Source: JBHHZJ01 sp046758005 (GTDB taxonomy: Bacteria > Pseudomonadota > Alphaproteobacteria > Kiloniellales > J153). Taken from it: DNA of 5,345 bases. Below are positions 1 through 5,260 of this stretch, piece by piece. The stretch spans positions 1 to 5,345 of the forward strand of contig JBHHZJ010000155.1 in the NCBI GenBank assembly GCA_046758005.1, given 5' to 3'. A program made the translations under genes and the position numbers. The notes beneath the pieces are model-generated. The model searched no databases. It was not told where the DNA came from and saw nothing but the letters and a program-made list of their open reading frames with translations. Numbering within the stretch: the first letter of the stretch is position 1; the number at the start of each line of letters is the position of its first letter.

Positions 1-37
1 CTAGGGCCTGTGGACGTTCGGCTGTCCCTCTGGCGTC

Positions 38-119
38 ATTCCGGAACCCGGTTCGCCCCAAGCTTGTCCCCGCGCAAGCGGGGATCGAGATTTGGATGGC
101 GAACCGAGGTCTCCGGAAT
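38..119. repeat. Nested palindromic repeat element with GNRA-capped hairpin
   Basis: Three inverted-repeat pairs are nested around one centre. ATTCCGGA (38-45) pairs with TCCGGAAT (112-119). CGGTTCGCC (49-57) pairs with GGCGAACCG (98-106). TCCCCGC (67-73) pairs with GCGGGGA (78-84) across a GCAA tetraloop. Shorter matches fill the gaps: CCAA 58-61 with TTGG 92-95, and CTTG 63-66 with CGAG 86-89 including one G-T pair. Almost the whole 82 bp can therefore fold into one long hairpin. The core resembles the short CCCCGC-GCAA-GCGGGG palindromes scattered between genes in many alphaproteobacteria, so this is probably a REP-like or MITE-like intergenic repeat. No target-site duplication is visible. 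Only one copy lies in this window, so repeat status is inference. Confidence 0.7.
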
Positions 120-232
120 CTTGGGCCGCCGCCTTGCAACCGCCGCCGGGCCGCCCGGACATTGGGGTCCGCCTCTGCGCGCCGCGGTTCCGGCCGAGGG
201 AAGGGGCGGGATGGCGTTCCGGGCGCGGTTGG

Positions 233-241
233 TGCTATGAA
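233..241 (+). promoter_or_regulatory. Possible extended -10 promoter element
   Basis: TGCTATGAA fits an extended -10 (TGn followed by a 4/6 match to TATAAT). It lies about 70 bases before the start codon at 313. No good -35 hexamer is found at 16-18 bases upstream, so this is a weak call. Confidence 0.2.
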
Positions 242-263
242 TTCGGCCGACTCGAGGCCGCTG

Positions 264-279
264 TCCGGAAATCTCCGGA
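264..279. repeat. Paired TCCGGA palindromes in the leader
   Basis: TCCGGA occurs at 264-269 and again at 274-279, ten bases apart (about one helical turn). Each hexamer is its own reverse complement, so the 16-bp unit reads as both a direct and an inverted repeat. The same hexamer forms the outer arms of the palindrome at 38-119. It may be an operator for the downstream gene, but TCCGGA is also common by chance in GC-rich DNA. Confidence 0.3.
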
Positions 280-297
280 TGGCCGCACCATCGTACC

Positions 298-306
298 AAA
301 GGAGGA
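298..306 (+). promoter_or_regulatory. Strong Shine-Dalgarno site
   Basis: AAAGGAGGA is close to a full anti-16S match and ends six bases before the ATG at 313. It fixes the start of the superoxide-reductase-like gene and predicts efficient translation. Confidence 0.85.
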
Positions 307-312
307 CAATTC

Positions 313-738
313 ATGGACCGCCGGACGTTCGTTCGCCTCGGCTTCGCGGGGACGACCGCGGGGCTCGTCGCACCGCGCATCGCCTCGGCCGGCAGCGCGG
401 CCTTCGACCCGTTCAAGACGCCGCTTGCGGGTTCGCTCTATTACACCGCCAATGCGCCCGGACGGTGGGCGAAGAAGGCGCGCGGCCACACGCCGCTCAT
501 CGAACGTAACGGCGGCACGATCCAGGTGACGACGCCCCATCCGATGGACGGGTTCGTCCACTACATCGTCAAGCACATGATCCTGGACGAGAACTTTGAG
601 TTCGTGCGCGAGGTCGGTTTCCACCCGGAGAAGGATACGCCCGTCTCCGAGCACGATGTCGGCGGCCTCGGGCGCGTGGTCTATGCGGTCAGCATGTGCA
701 ACAAGCACGACGTCTGGTTGAGCGCGCTCGAGCTGTAG
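313..738 (+). CDS. Tat-exported superoxide-reductase-like (desulfoferrodoxin family) protein
   Basis: A 141-residue protein. Residues 1-26 form a twin-arginine signal: RRTFVR at 3-8, a short hydrophobic stretch and a probable signal-peptidase site after ASA (24-26). The folded domain would act in the periplasm. Residues ~57-141 match the superoxide reductase centre II fold, in which four His and one Cys bind iron that reduces superoxide to peroxide. Visible ligand candidates are H59 (GHTPLIE), H76 (PHPM), H83 (HYI), and C129 and H132 (CNKHDVW). There is no N-terminal rubredoxin-like four-Cys centre, so it resembles the one-iron neelaredoxin type. Oddities: the usual Glu-Lys before the first His is Arg-Gly here, and H76 and H83 are seven residues apart rather than the usual six. 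The strong Shine-Dalgarno at 298-306 sets the start. A hairpin at 781-816 follows, so it is probably monocistronic. Family assignment is fairly sure; true superoxide reductase activity is less sure. Confidence 0.85.
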   Translation: MDRRTFVRLGFAGTTAGLVAPRIASAGSAAFDPFKTPLAGSLYYTANAPGRWAKKARGHTPLIERNGGTIQVTTPHPMDGFVHYIVKHMILDENFEFVREVGFHPEKDTPVSEHDVGGLGRVVYAVSMCNKHDVWLSALEL

Positions 739-780
739 GTTGCATCCTCGCTTGCCCCGGTTTCCGGCCGCGGGGGACGT

Positions 781-816
781 TCTGCGGTCCCGCCGGCCGG
801 GGCCGGCGGGCGCAGA
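781..816. terminator. GC-rich hairpin after the superoxide-reductase-like gene
   Basis: TCTGCG (781-786) pairs with CGCAGA (811-816), and CCCGCCGGCC (789-798) pairs with GGCCGGCGGG (801-810). The left arm has a two-base GT bulge, and the innermost pairs would open to form the loop. It starts 43 bases after the stop codon at 738. No T-run follows, so it is not a classical intrinsic terminator; it could end or protect the upstream transcript. Confidence 0.5.
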
Positions 817-849
817 TCCCGTTAGCAAGAATTAGATGGAATTGGGCCA

Positions 850-869
850 GAATGCCCCTGCGGGCATTC
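850..869. promoter_or_regulatory. Perfect 8-bp inverted repeat in the oxygenase leader
   Basis: GAATGCCC (850-857) is followed by CTGC and its exact reverse complement GGGCATTC (862-869). It lies 24 bases before the preferred start at 893. It could be a regulator's operator or an RNA hairpin in the leader. It would fall inside the coding region if the upstream ATG at 836 were used, which is one reason for preferring 893. Confidence 0.4.
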
Positions 870-892
870 GCGTTCCGGCAACTCGAGGCATC

Positions 893-1750
893 ATGGCGGG
901 CCAAATCCACGGGAGCGCCGACCACGTCGCGCACTACCGCGCGTTCGGCTACGCAGTGGTCAAGGGGGTCTTCGGCCCCGAGGACGTGCGCGCGCTGGCC
1001 ACGGCCTTCGACCGGGTCTACGCCGAGGCCCTGACCCACGGCGCGAGCTTCCGGCGCCAGAACGTGTTTTTCCGGGTTGCGCACGACCGGGCGCTCGGGC
1101 GGATCGTCCGCTTCGCCCAATGGCCGTCCTACTTCGACCAGGTGCTGGCGCGTTACCGCACCGATGCGCGGCTGCTGGCGATCCTCGAACCGCTGATCGG
1201 CGCCGACCTCAAGCAGATCATCAATCAGCTGCACTGGAAGCCGCCGGGGGCGGAGCGGGTCGAGTTCGGCTACCACCAGGACATCCACTTCCGCCGGCCG
1301 CCGGAGGCCTACCGGGACCCGGACGCCTCCTACGTCCAGACCATGATCGCGGTCGACCCGCACCGCCCGGACAACGGGGCCATGACGGTCTATCCGGGCA
1401 GCCACCGGCTGGGCGCGCTGAGCTTCCCCGAGCGGGGCCGGATCATGGACGCGGCGCTCAGCGCCGACGACCTCGTGGCGCTCGGGCTCGATCCGGGCGC
1501 GCTGGTCGACCTCGTCCTCGACCCGGGCGACGTGGCCCTGTGGCACCCGTGCACGATCCACGGCTCCGGCCCGAACGCCGCGCCGATCGACCGGCGCGCC
1601 TACATCAACGGCTACGTCAAGGCGGACAAGTGCGACCGGGGCGAGTGGGCGTTCCGCGGCGGCCGGCCGTGCGCGCTGGGCGCGCCCGTGCTGGTCCACT
1701 ACGATGACCTCTACACCCGCCCCGAGCCCCACTACGTGGAGGAGGAGTAA
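893..1750 (+). CDS. Phytanoyl-CoA dioxygenase (PhyH) family oxygenase
   Basis: A 285-residue cytoplasmic protein of the PhyH family: non-haem Fe(II) enzymes that use O2 and 2-oxoglutarate to hydroxylate an organic substrate, giving succinate and CO2. The N-terminus has the usual opening helix and strand (HYRAFGYAVVKGVFGPEDV, ~14-32). The iron-binding facial triad is visible as H128 and D130 (YHQDIHF) and H223 (TIHGSGPN). R234 or R235 (DRRAYINGYV) is the expected 2-oxoglutarate salt-bridge residue. The segment around 158-173 (RPDNGAMTVYPGSHRL) is also typical. Length is normal for the family. ATG 893 is preferred over the in-frame ATG at 836 because GAGG (885-888) precedes it and the extra 19 residues resemble nothing in the family. 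The substrate is not readable from sequence: members act on acyl-CoAs, amino acids, ectoine, phosphonates and secondary metabolites. The neighbouring catabolic operon has its own control region, so co-function is only suggested. Confidence 0.88.
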   Translation: MAGQIHGSADHVAHYRAFGYAVVKGVFGPEDVRALATAFDRVYAEALTHGASFRRQNVFFRVAHDRALGRIVRFAQWPSYFDQVLARYRTDARLLAILEPLIGADLKQIINQLHWKPPGAERVEFGYHQDIHFRRPPEAYRDPDASYVQTMIAVDPHRPDNGAMTVYPGSHRLGALSFPERGRIMDAALSADDLVALGLDPGALVDLVLDPGDVALWHPCTIHGSGPNAAPIDRRAYINGYVKADKCDRGEWAFRGGRPCALGAPVLVHYDDLYTRPEPHYVEEE

Positions 1751-1864
1751 GATCCGGGCCGGCGGGTGCGGCAGCAGGACTTGCCTGTCTTTGAAGGGTC
1801 AGGCGCGGGCGCCATGTTCTGAGATCCGGGGGGAGTCGCAGGGGTTAGGTCCAAGGAATAGCTG

Positions 1865-1903
1865 GCGTTTCATATGGGCTCAGAGGGCGGCCATATGAAA
1901 CGC
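1865..1903. promoter_or_regulatory. Perfect 13-bp inverted repeat, probable operator
   Basis: GCGTTTCATATGG (1865-1877) and its exact reverse complement CCATATGAAACGC (1891-1903) are separated by 13 bases. Each arm contains the self-complementary CATATG, and the two CATATG centres are 21 bp apart, two helical turns. That geometry suits two regulator dimers, or one tetramer, bound on the same DNA face. It lies about 145-180 bp before the amidohydrolase start. No regulator gene is in the window, so the binding protein is unknown; GTTTCAT-type half-sites are seen with several one-component families such as IclR and GntR. Confidence 0.65.
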
Positions 1904-1966
1904 TGCCGGGTATATGGAGGGCGGATCGCGTCGTATTAAGCGCCGCTTTCCTACCGGAGCTTTTTC

Positions 1967-1996
1967 TTGCTGCTATCAAACGCAGCGTCATATATG
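1967..1996 (+). promoter_or_regulatory. Candidate promoter of the amidohydrolase operon
   Basis: TTGCTG (1967-1972) could be a -35 box, with TATATG (1991-1996, spacing 18) or CATATA (1989-1994, spacing 16) as the -10. Transcription would begin near 2002, leaving a leader of about 45 bases before the ATG at 2047. The -10 sits inside the palindrome at 1985-2000, so binding there could block the polymerase. Confidence 0.35.
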
Positions 1997-2000
1997 GCGC
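1985..2000. promoter_or_regulatory. Near-perfect 16-bp palindrome over the -10 region
   Basis: GCGTCATATATGGCGC reads as its own reverse complement except for one T-G pair. It begins with GCGT and ends in ATATGG-CGC, matching the arm GCGTTTCATATGG at 10 of 13 positions when the two are aligned end to end. It is therefore a plausible second site for the same unknown regulator. Confidence 0.45.
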
Positions 2001-2046
2001 CTGGACTTGTGCACCGTACTCCGGGACCAGACACCTGGAGCGACCG

Positions 2047-3000
2047 ATGGCGAACGCCGCACCGGCCGCGGGCGCGGATCCGTTGCCGATCATCGACGCC
2101 CATGCCCACTTCTGGGATCTGGACACCCTCTATTACCCCTGGCTTTGCGATCCGGAGCCCATTGCCTTCCGCTACGGCGACTACTCGGCGATCCGGCGGA
2201 CCTACCGGCCGATCGATTACCGCCGGGATTCGAAGGACTTCACGATCGTGGGGATGGTCCACGTCGAGGCCGAACACGACCCCGCCGATCCGGTGGGCGA
2301 GACCCGGTGGCTGGCGCGGGTCGCCGCGCGGAGCGGCCTGCCCTCGGCCTGCGTGTGCCGGGCCCGGCTGGATCGCGCGGACGCCGAGGAGGTTCTGGGC
2401 GCACAGGCCGCGTTCCCGCTGGTGCGGGGCATCCGCGACAAACCGCGGGCGGCAACCGATCCGAGGGCCGCGCGGCGCGGGGCCTCCGGCTCGATGGACG
2501 ATCCCGCGTGGCGCCGGGGGTACGCGATGCTGGCCCGGTACCGGATGTCGTTCGATCTGCAGACGCCCTACTGGCATCTCGACGCCGCGGCGGATTTGGC
2601 GGCGGACTTCCCGCAGACGCGGATCGTGATCAACCATGCGGGCCTGCCCGCCGAGCGCAGCCGGGACGGTCTGCGGGCTTGGCGAAAGGCCCTGGATGCG
2701 GTGGCGGCCCACGGCAACGCCGCCTTGAAGATCTCCGGGATCGGGGTGCCCGGCCGGCCCTGGAGCGTGCGGGACAACCGCGCGATCGTGCGCGACGCCA
2801 TCGCGATCTTCGGCGTCGAGCGCTGCCTCTTCGCCAGCAACTTTCCCGTCGATAGCCTGACGGCGGATTTCAAGACGATATTCTCCGGTTATCGGGAGAT
2901 CACCAAGGATTTCTCCGACCAAGAGATCGCCAGGCTGTTTCACGACAACGCGGTGCGGATCTATCGCCTGAACGAAAACCGTTCGGAGGACAGGGTATGA
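2047..3000 (+). CDS. Amidohydrolase-2 family (COG3618) TIM-barrel hydrolase
   Basis: A 317-residue cytoplasmic protein of the Amidohydro_2/COG3618 group, which includes sugar-lactone hydrolases and the 2-pyrone-4,6-dicarboxylate lactonase LigI. Members hydrolyse lactones or related bonds, with or without a bound metal. The strand-1 HxH motif is at H19 and H21 (DAHAHFWDLD). VRGIRDKP (126-133) is the usual middle motif. INHAGLP (195-201) gives H197. The final strand reads ASNFPVDSL (263-271), where the family normally has a catalytic Asp (GSDWP in lactonases); here that place is N265, with D269 four residues on. Residues ~292-307 are the usual C-terminal helix. TGGAG (2036-2040) lies six bases before the ATG. 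The stop codon overlaps the next gene as ATGA, so the two are co-translated. Substrate unknown: a lactone or acyl intermediate feeding the dehydrogenase is the simplest guess. Confidence 0.88.
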   Translation: MANAAPAAGADPLPIIDAHAHFWDLDTLYYPWLCDPEPIAFRYGDYSAIRRTYRPIDYRRDSKDFTIVGMVHVEAEHDPADPVGETRWLARVAARSGLPSACVCRARLDRADAEEVLGAQAAFPLVRGIRDKPRAATDPRAARRGASGSMDDPAWRRGYAMLARYRMSFDLQTPYWHLDAAADLAADFPQTRIVINHAGLPAERSRDGLRAWRKALDAVAAHGNAALKISGIGVPGRPWSVRDNRAIVRDAIAIFGVERCLFASNFPVDSLTADFKTIFSGYREITKDFSDQEIARLFHDNAVRIYRLNENRSEDRV

Positions 3001-3887
3001 CGAAGGACAAGTCGCGGGTCGGCCTGGTCGGCCTCGGATTCATGGGATCGGCCATGGCCACGCGGTTGATCGAGCGCGGATGGACGGCGATCGGCTTCGA
3101 CATCGACAAGGCCAAGATGGCGGCCCCGGCCGAACGCGGGGTGACGTGCGTCGACTCGCCGGCCGCGGTCGCACGCGGCGCGCCGGCCGTCGTCCTCTGC
3201 GTGACCAGCACCGCGGCGGTCGAGCAGGCGGTGTTCGGGCCCGGGGGCGTCGCCGAGGCCGGAACCTCCGGGCAGGTTCTGGTCGACATGTCGACCACCG
3301 ACGCCGAAGCGACGCGCCGCATGGCCGCGCGGCTAGCCGCAGAGACCGGCATGGCCTGGATCGATGCGCCGGTCTCCGGCGGACCGCCGTCGGCGGCGAA
3401 GGGGACCCTGGCGATCATGGCCGGCGGCGAGCCTGCGGCGTTCGAACGGGTGAGGCCGCTGCTCGACGACCTGGCCGCCAAGGTCACGCTCATGGGGCCG
3501 GTCGGCGCCGGGCAGGTCACCAAGATGATCAATCAGGTGCTCGTGCTGACCAATTTCGCGGTCCTGGCCGAAGCGCTGAAGCTGGGCGAAAACGCCGGGG
3601 TCGAGGTGGCGAAGATTCCCGAATGCCTCGGCGACGGCTACGCGGGAAGCAATCTGCTGCGCCATATGTTCCCGCGCATGGTCGCGCGCCAGTACGAGCC
3701 CCCAGCCGCCTTCGCGCGGCAGGTCTTGAAGGACCTGGACATGGTCTACGACCTGGCCAAGAAGACCGCCACCGCGACGCCGATGAGCGACCAAGCCCGC
3801 GGGCTCTACCGCCTGTTGGTGGCGCGCGGCCACGGTGAGAGCGATCCGATCTGCCTGCTCAAGCTCTTCGACGAGGCGCCGGTCTGA
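2997..3887 (+). CDS. NAD(P)-dependent 3-hydroxyisobutyrate dehydrogenase family oxidoreductase
   Basis: A 296-residue cytoplasmic beta-hydroxyacid dehydrogenase (HIBADH / tartronate-semialdehyde reductase family), which interconverts short beta-hydroxy acids and their semialdehydes. An N-terminal Rossmann domain (~7-165) begins with GLGFMG (12-17). D35 at the end of the second strand (GFDID) suggests NAD rather than NADP. The substrate-binding signature is DAPVSGGPPSAAKG (123-136), with S127-G128-G129. The all-helical C-terminal domain (~168-290) holds catalytic K176 and N179 (GQVTKMINQ) and the conserved KDLDM (245-249). All key residues are present and length is typical. GGAGGA (2985-2990) precedes the ATG by six bases, inside the end of the upstream gene; the ATGA overlap shows an operon with the amidohydrolase. 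Exact substrate (3-hydroxyisobutyrate, glycerate, sulfolactaldehyde-like or another) cannot be told. Confidence 0.92.
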   Translation: MTKDKSRVGLVGLGFMGSAMATRLIERGWTAIGFDIDKAKMAAPAERGVTCVDSPAAVARGAPAVVLCVTSTAAVEQAVFGPGGVAEAGTSGQVLVDMSTTDAEATRRMAARLAAETGMAWIDAPVSGGPPSAAKGTLAIMAGGEPAAFERVRPLLDDLAAKVTLMGPVGAGQVTKMINQVLVLTNFAVLAEALKLGENAGVEVAKIPECLGDGYAGSNLLRHMFPRMVARQYEPPAAFARQVLKDLDMVYDLAKKTATATPMSDQARGLYRLLVARGHGESDPICLLKLFDEAPV

Positions 3888-3930
3888 TGGCGATGAGCGC
3901 ACGAGGCGACCCGGGCGCTCAATGGCATCG

Positions 3931-3962
3931 GCGCGCCGGGTCGGCCCCGGGCGGCGGCGCGC
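3931..3962 (+). terminator. GC-rich hairpin after the dehydrogenase gene
   Basis: GCGCGCC (3931-3937) pairs with GGCGCGC (3956-3962), and GGG (3938-3940) can add to CCC (3946-3948) inside. It starts 44 bases after the stop codon. No T-run follows. It may mark the 3' end of the operon, possibly with Rho. Confidence 0.3.
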
Positions 3963-3978
3963 GAAGATAGCACGACAT

Positions 3979-4000
3979 GCCGGCGAGGGTCCGCGCCGGC
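3979..4000. repeat. 7-bp perfect inverted repeat
   Basis: GCCGGCG (3979-3985) and CGCCGGC (3994-4000) flank an 8-base loop. It is a second hairpin downstream of the operon and may help stabilise or end its transcript. In DNA this GC-rich a chance match is possible. Confidence 0.3.
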
Positions 4001-4056
4001 GCGGCGCGCGATGGCGCCGCATGGTCTCCACGGCAACGGACGACGGGTGCCGGATT

Positions 4057-4075
4057 GCCGTGGCTGCACCACGGC
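4057..4075. repeat. Perfect inverted repeat with 5-base loop
   Basis: GCCGTGG (4057-4063), CTGCA, then CCACGGC (4069-4075). It lies in the gap roughly 250 bases before the CBS-BON gene and 16 bases before the palindrome CTCTTAAGAG (4091-4100). It could be an operator or a terminator; nothing here decides which. Confidence 0.35.
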
Positions 4076-4325
4076 TCCAGCGGTCCCCGGCTCTTAAGAG
4101 GCCACAGAGCCCACGCCAATTTGCCTGTTTCCCACGAACGGGACTGTCTAAACTGAGCCCGGGCACGGGGGCGGAAGGCAGTTCGGTTCGAGGGGGCCAT
4201 TCCACGCCGCGATGGGCGCCGCCCAAGGCTGAGGCCCGGGTTTTGCGGCGGCTTCGCCCCATGCCTTCTTCAATGGAACGCGCTCATCGGCCTCGGCGAA
4301 GGACAGGCGCGGACGGAGACGAATC

Positions 4326-5021
4326 ATGCTGGCGCAAGACATCATGACAACCAATGTCGTTACGGTTACACCGGACGTCCGCGTCGAGGACATCGCGAGG
4401 CTGCTGTTGGAGCGGAGCATCAGTGGCGTACCGGTCGTGGATTCCGCCGGGCGTCTCATGGGAATCGTGAGCGAGGGCGACCTGATGCGGCGGCGCGAAG
4501 GCGAAACCGAGCGCCGTGCCTCGTGGTGGTTGAATCTGCTGGCCAGCCCCGAAGACCGGGCCCGGGAATACGTCAAAGCCCACGGCCGACGGGCCGAAGA
4601 CGTGATGACGCGGGACGTCGTGTCGGTCGCCGAGGATACGCCCGTGGGCGAAATAGCCCAGATTCTGGAAAAGCGCCGGATCAAGCGGGTCCCCGTCCTC
4701 CGCGACGGCAAGGTCGTCGGCATCGTCAGCCGGGCCAATTTGCTGCACGGTCTGGCCGCCCACAAGGATCGGATTTCGATCGCGCCTTCGCCCAACGACC
4801 GCGCGATTCGCGAACGGATCATGGCCCTCGTGGCGCACGAGGGATGGATCACGCACGGATGCCTCAACGTGATGGTGACCGGCGGCGTCGCCGAGCTTTG
4901 GGGGTGGGTGGATTCCGAGGAGGAGCGAAAGGCGCTGTGCATCGCGGTGGAAGAAATACCGGGCGTGCGGGCGGTCAAGGATCACCTCGGCTCGGTGGCG
5001 CCGTACATGCGCACAATCTGA
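4326..5021 (+). CDS. CBS-pair and BON domain protein
   Basis: A 231-residue cytoplasmic protein with no signal or membrane segment. CBS domain 1 spans ~3-55 (DIMTTNVVTVTPD at 5-17, SGVPVVDSAGRLMGIVSEGDL at 33-53). A linker follows (~60-88) that includes WWLNLLASPE (67-76). CBS domain 2 spans ~90-145 (EDVMTRDVVSV at 91-101, KRVPVLRDGKVVGIVS at 120-135), and a BON domain covers ~158-225 (VMVTGGVAELWGWVDSEEE, 182-200). This order matches the known CBS-pair/BON-associated group. CBS pairs bind adenosine ligands such as AMP, ATP or SAM; BON domains bind phospholipid or membrane-associated partners in some proteins. The role is probably energy- or stress-linked sensing, but no target is known. GGAG (4315-4318) lies seven bases before the ATG. 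It stands alone, with long gaps on both sides. Confidence 0.92.
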   Translation: MLAQDIMTTNVVTVTPDVRVEDIARLLLERSISGVPVVDSAGRLMGIVSEGDLMRRREGETERRASWWLNLLASPEDRAREYVKAHGRRAEDVMTRDVVSVAEDTPVGEIAQILEKRRIKRVPVLRDGKVVGIVSRANLLHGLAAHKDRISIAPSPNDRAIRERIMALVAHEGWITHGCLNVMVTGGVAELWGWVDSEEERKALCIAVEEIPGVRAVKDHLGSVAPYMRTI

Positions 5022-5043
5022 GGCCGGTCCCCGACCCTGGATG

Positions 5044-5080
5044 CCGATCCGGATCGATTGCGATCCTTCCGGCGGATCGG
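5044..5080 (+). terminator. Nested GATC-rich hairpin after the CBS-BON gene
   Basis: CCGATCC (5044-5050) pairs with GGATCGG (5074-5080). Inside it GGATCG (5051-5056) and CGATCC (5061-5066) form a perfect stem with an ATTG loop. The structure begins 22 bases after the stop codon. Only a short TGTTT follows, so it is a possible but not classical terminator. It contains four GATC sites. Confidence 0.4.
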
Positions 5081-5121
5081 GTGTTTGGACGGAGCCGGGC
5101 TGCCGCGCCGGCGAGCCGATG

Positions 5122-5145
5122 AACGGGCCCACGCGTCCGCCCGTT
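5122..5145. repeat. 7-bp inverted repeat in the convergent gap
   Basis: AACGGGC (5122-5128) and GCCCGTT (5139-5145) flank a 10-base spacer that itself contains the palindrome ACGCGT (5131-5136). It lies between the CBS-BON gene and the oppositely oriented tRNA. Its role is unknown. Confidence 0.3.
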
Positions 5146-5260
5146 GCCGGGACGCGCGATGGCGGGCGGGCCGTTGCGCGGCCGTCCGCGAATCTCGTCG
5201 AAGAGGTCGCAGAGGACGTTGTAGGTGGCGGACCGCCATGCGTTCCCGCGCCGGGCGGCA

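Larger units (their letters stand above)
1..312. other. Intergenic region upstream of the superoxide-reductase-like gene
   Basis: No convincing coding region is seen here. Open frames exist on both strands, but they are compositionally biased (Arg/Pro/Gly/Ala-rich), lack a good ribosome site and match no family I recognise. The stretch contains a nested palindrome (38-119), a pair of TCCGGA hexamers (264-279), a weak extended -10-like sequence near 233-241 and the ribosome-binding site of the gene at 313. Whatever gene lies to the left is outside the window. Confidence 0.6.
1751..2046. other. Regulatory intergenic region before the amidohydrolase operon
   Basis: No gene is supported in these 296 bases. 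The 3' half is clearly less GC-rich than its surroundings. It contains a 13-bp inverted repeat (1865-1903), a TATATGG at 1911-1917 repeated exactly 80 bases later at 1991-1997, a 16-bp near-palindrome (1985-2000) over a possible -10 box, and TGGAG (2036-2040) as ribosome site for the ATG at 2047. The 5' half shows only a weak GGCG/CGCC hairpin (1802-1813) and a 9-base direct repeat AGATCCGGG (1750-1758, 1822-1830). No obvious terminator for the oxygenase gene is visible. Confidence 0.7.
3888..4325. other. 438-bp intergenic region with several hairpins
   Basis: No gene is supported; the open frames on both strands are Arg/Pro-rich and match no family I know. The left part holds two GC hairpins likely tied to the end of the upstream operon (3931-3962 and 3979-4000). 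The middle has a perfect 7-bp inverted repeat (4057-4075) and the 10-bp palindrome CTCTTAAGAG (4091-4100). A poor promoter match (TTGCCT 4121-4126, TCTAAA 4147-4152, spacing 20) is the best I find for the next gene. GGAG at 4315-4318 is its ribosome site. Confidence 0.55.

Noticed and set aside
1..312. CRISPR array or tandem repeat at the left edge
   Set aside because: The repeats there are inverted and nested, with no regular repeat-spacer pattern.
836..892. Upstream ATG of the oxygenase gene, adding 19 residues
   Set aside because: No Shine-Dalgarno site precedes it, the added residues are not typical of the family, and it would put the 850-869 inverted repeat inside the coding region.
689..1732. 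Long open frame on the - strand opposite the oxygenase gene
   Set aside because: It is the antisense shadow of a high-GC gene: Arg/Val/Pro-rich, no family motif, while the + strand encodes a clear PhyH protein.
1914..2855. Open frame on the + strand overlapping the amidohydrolase in another frame
   Set aside because: Arg/Gly-rich out-of-frame translation with no recognisable motif.
1951..2943. Long open frame on the - strand opposite the amidohydrolase
   Set aside because: Antisense shadow with biased composition; the + strand frame has all the amidohydrolase motifs.
3835..4347. Open frame on the + strand spanning the gap before the CBS-BON gene
   Set aside because: It starts inside the dehydrogenase gene, is Arg/Pro-rich, has no ribosome site and resembles no family.
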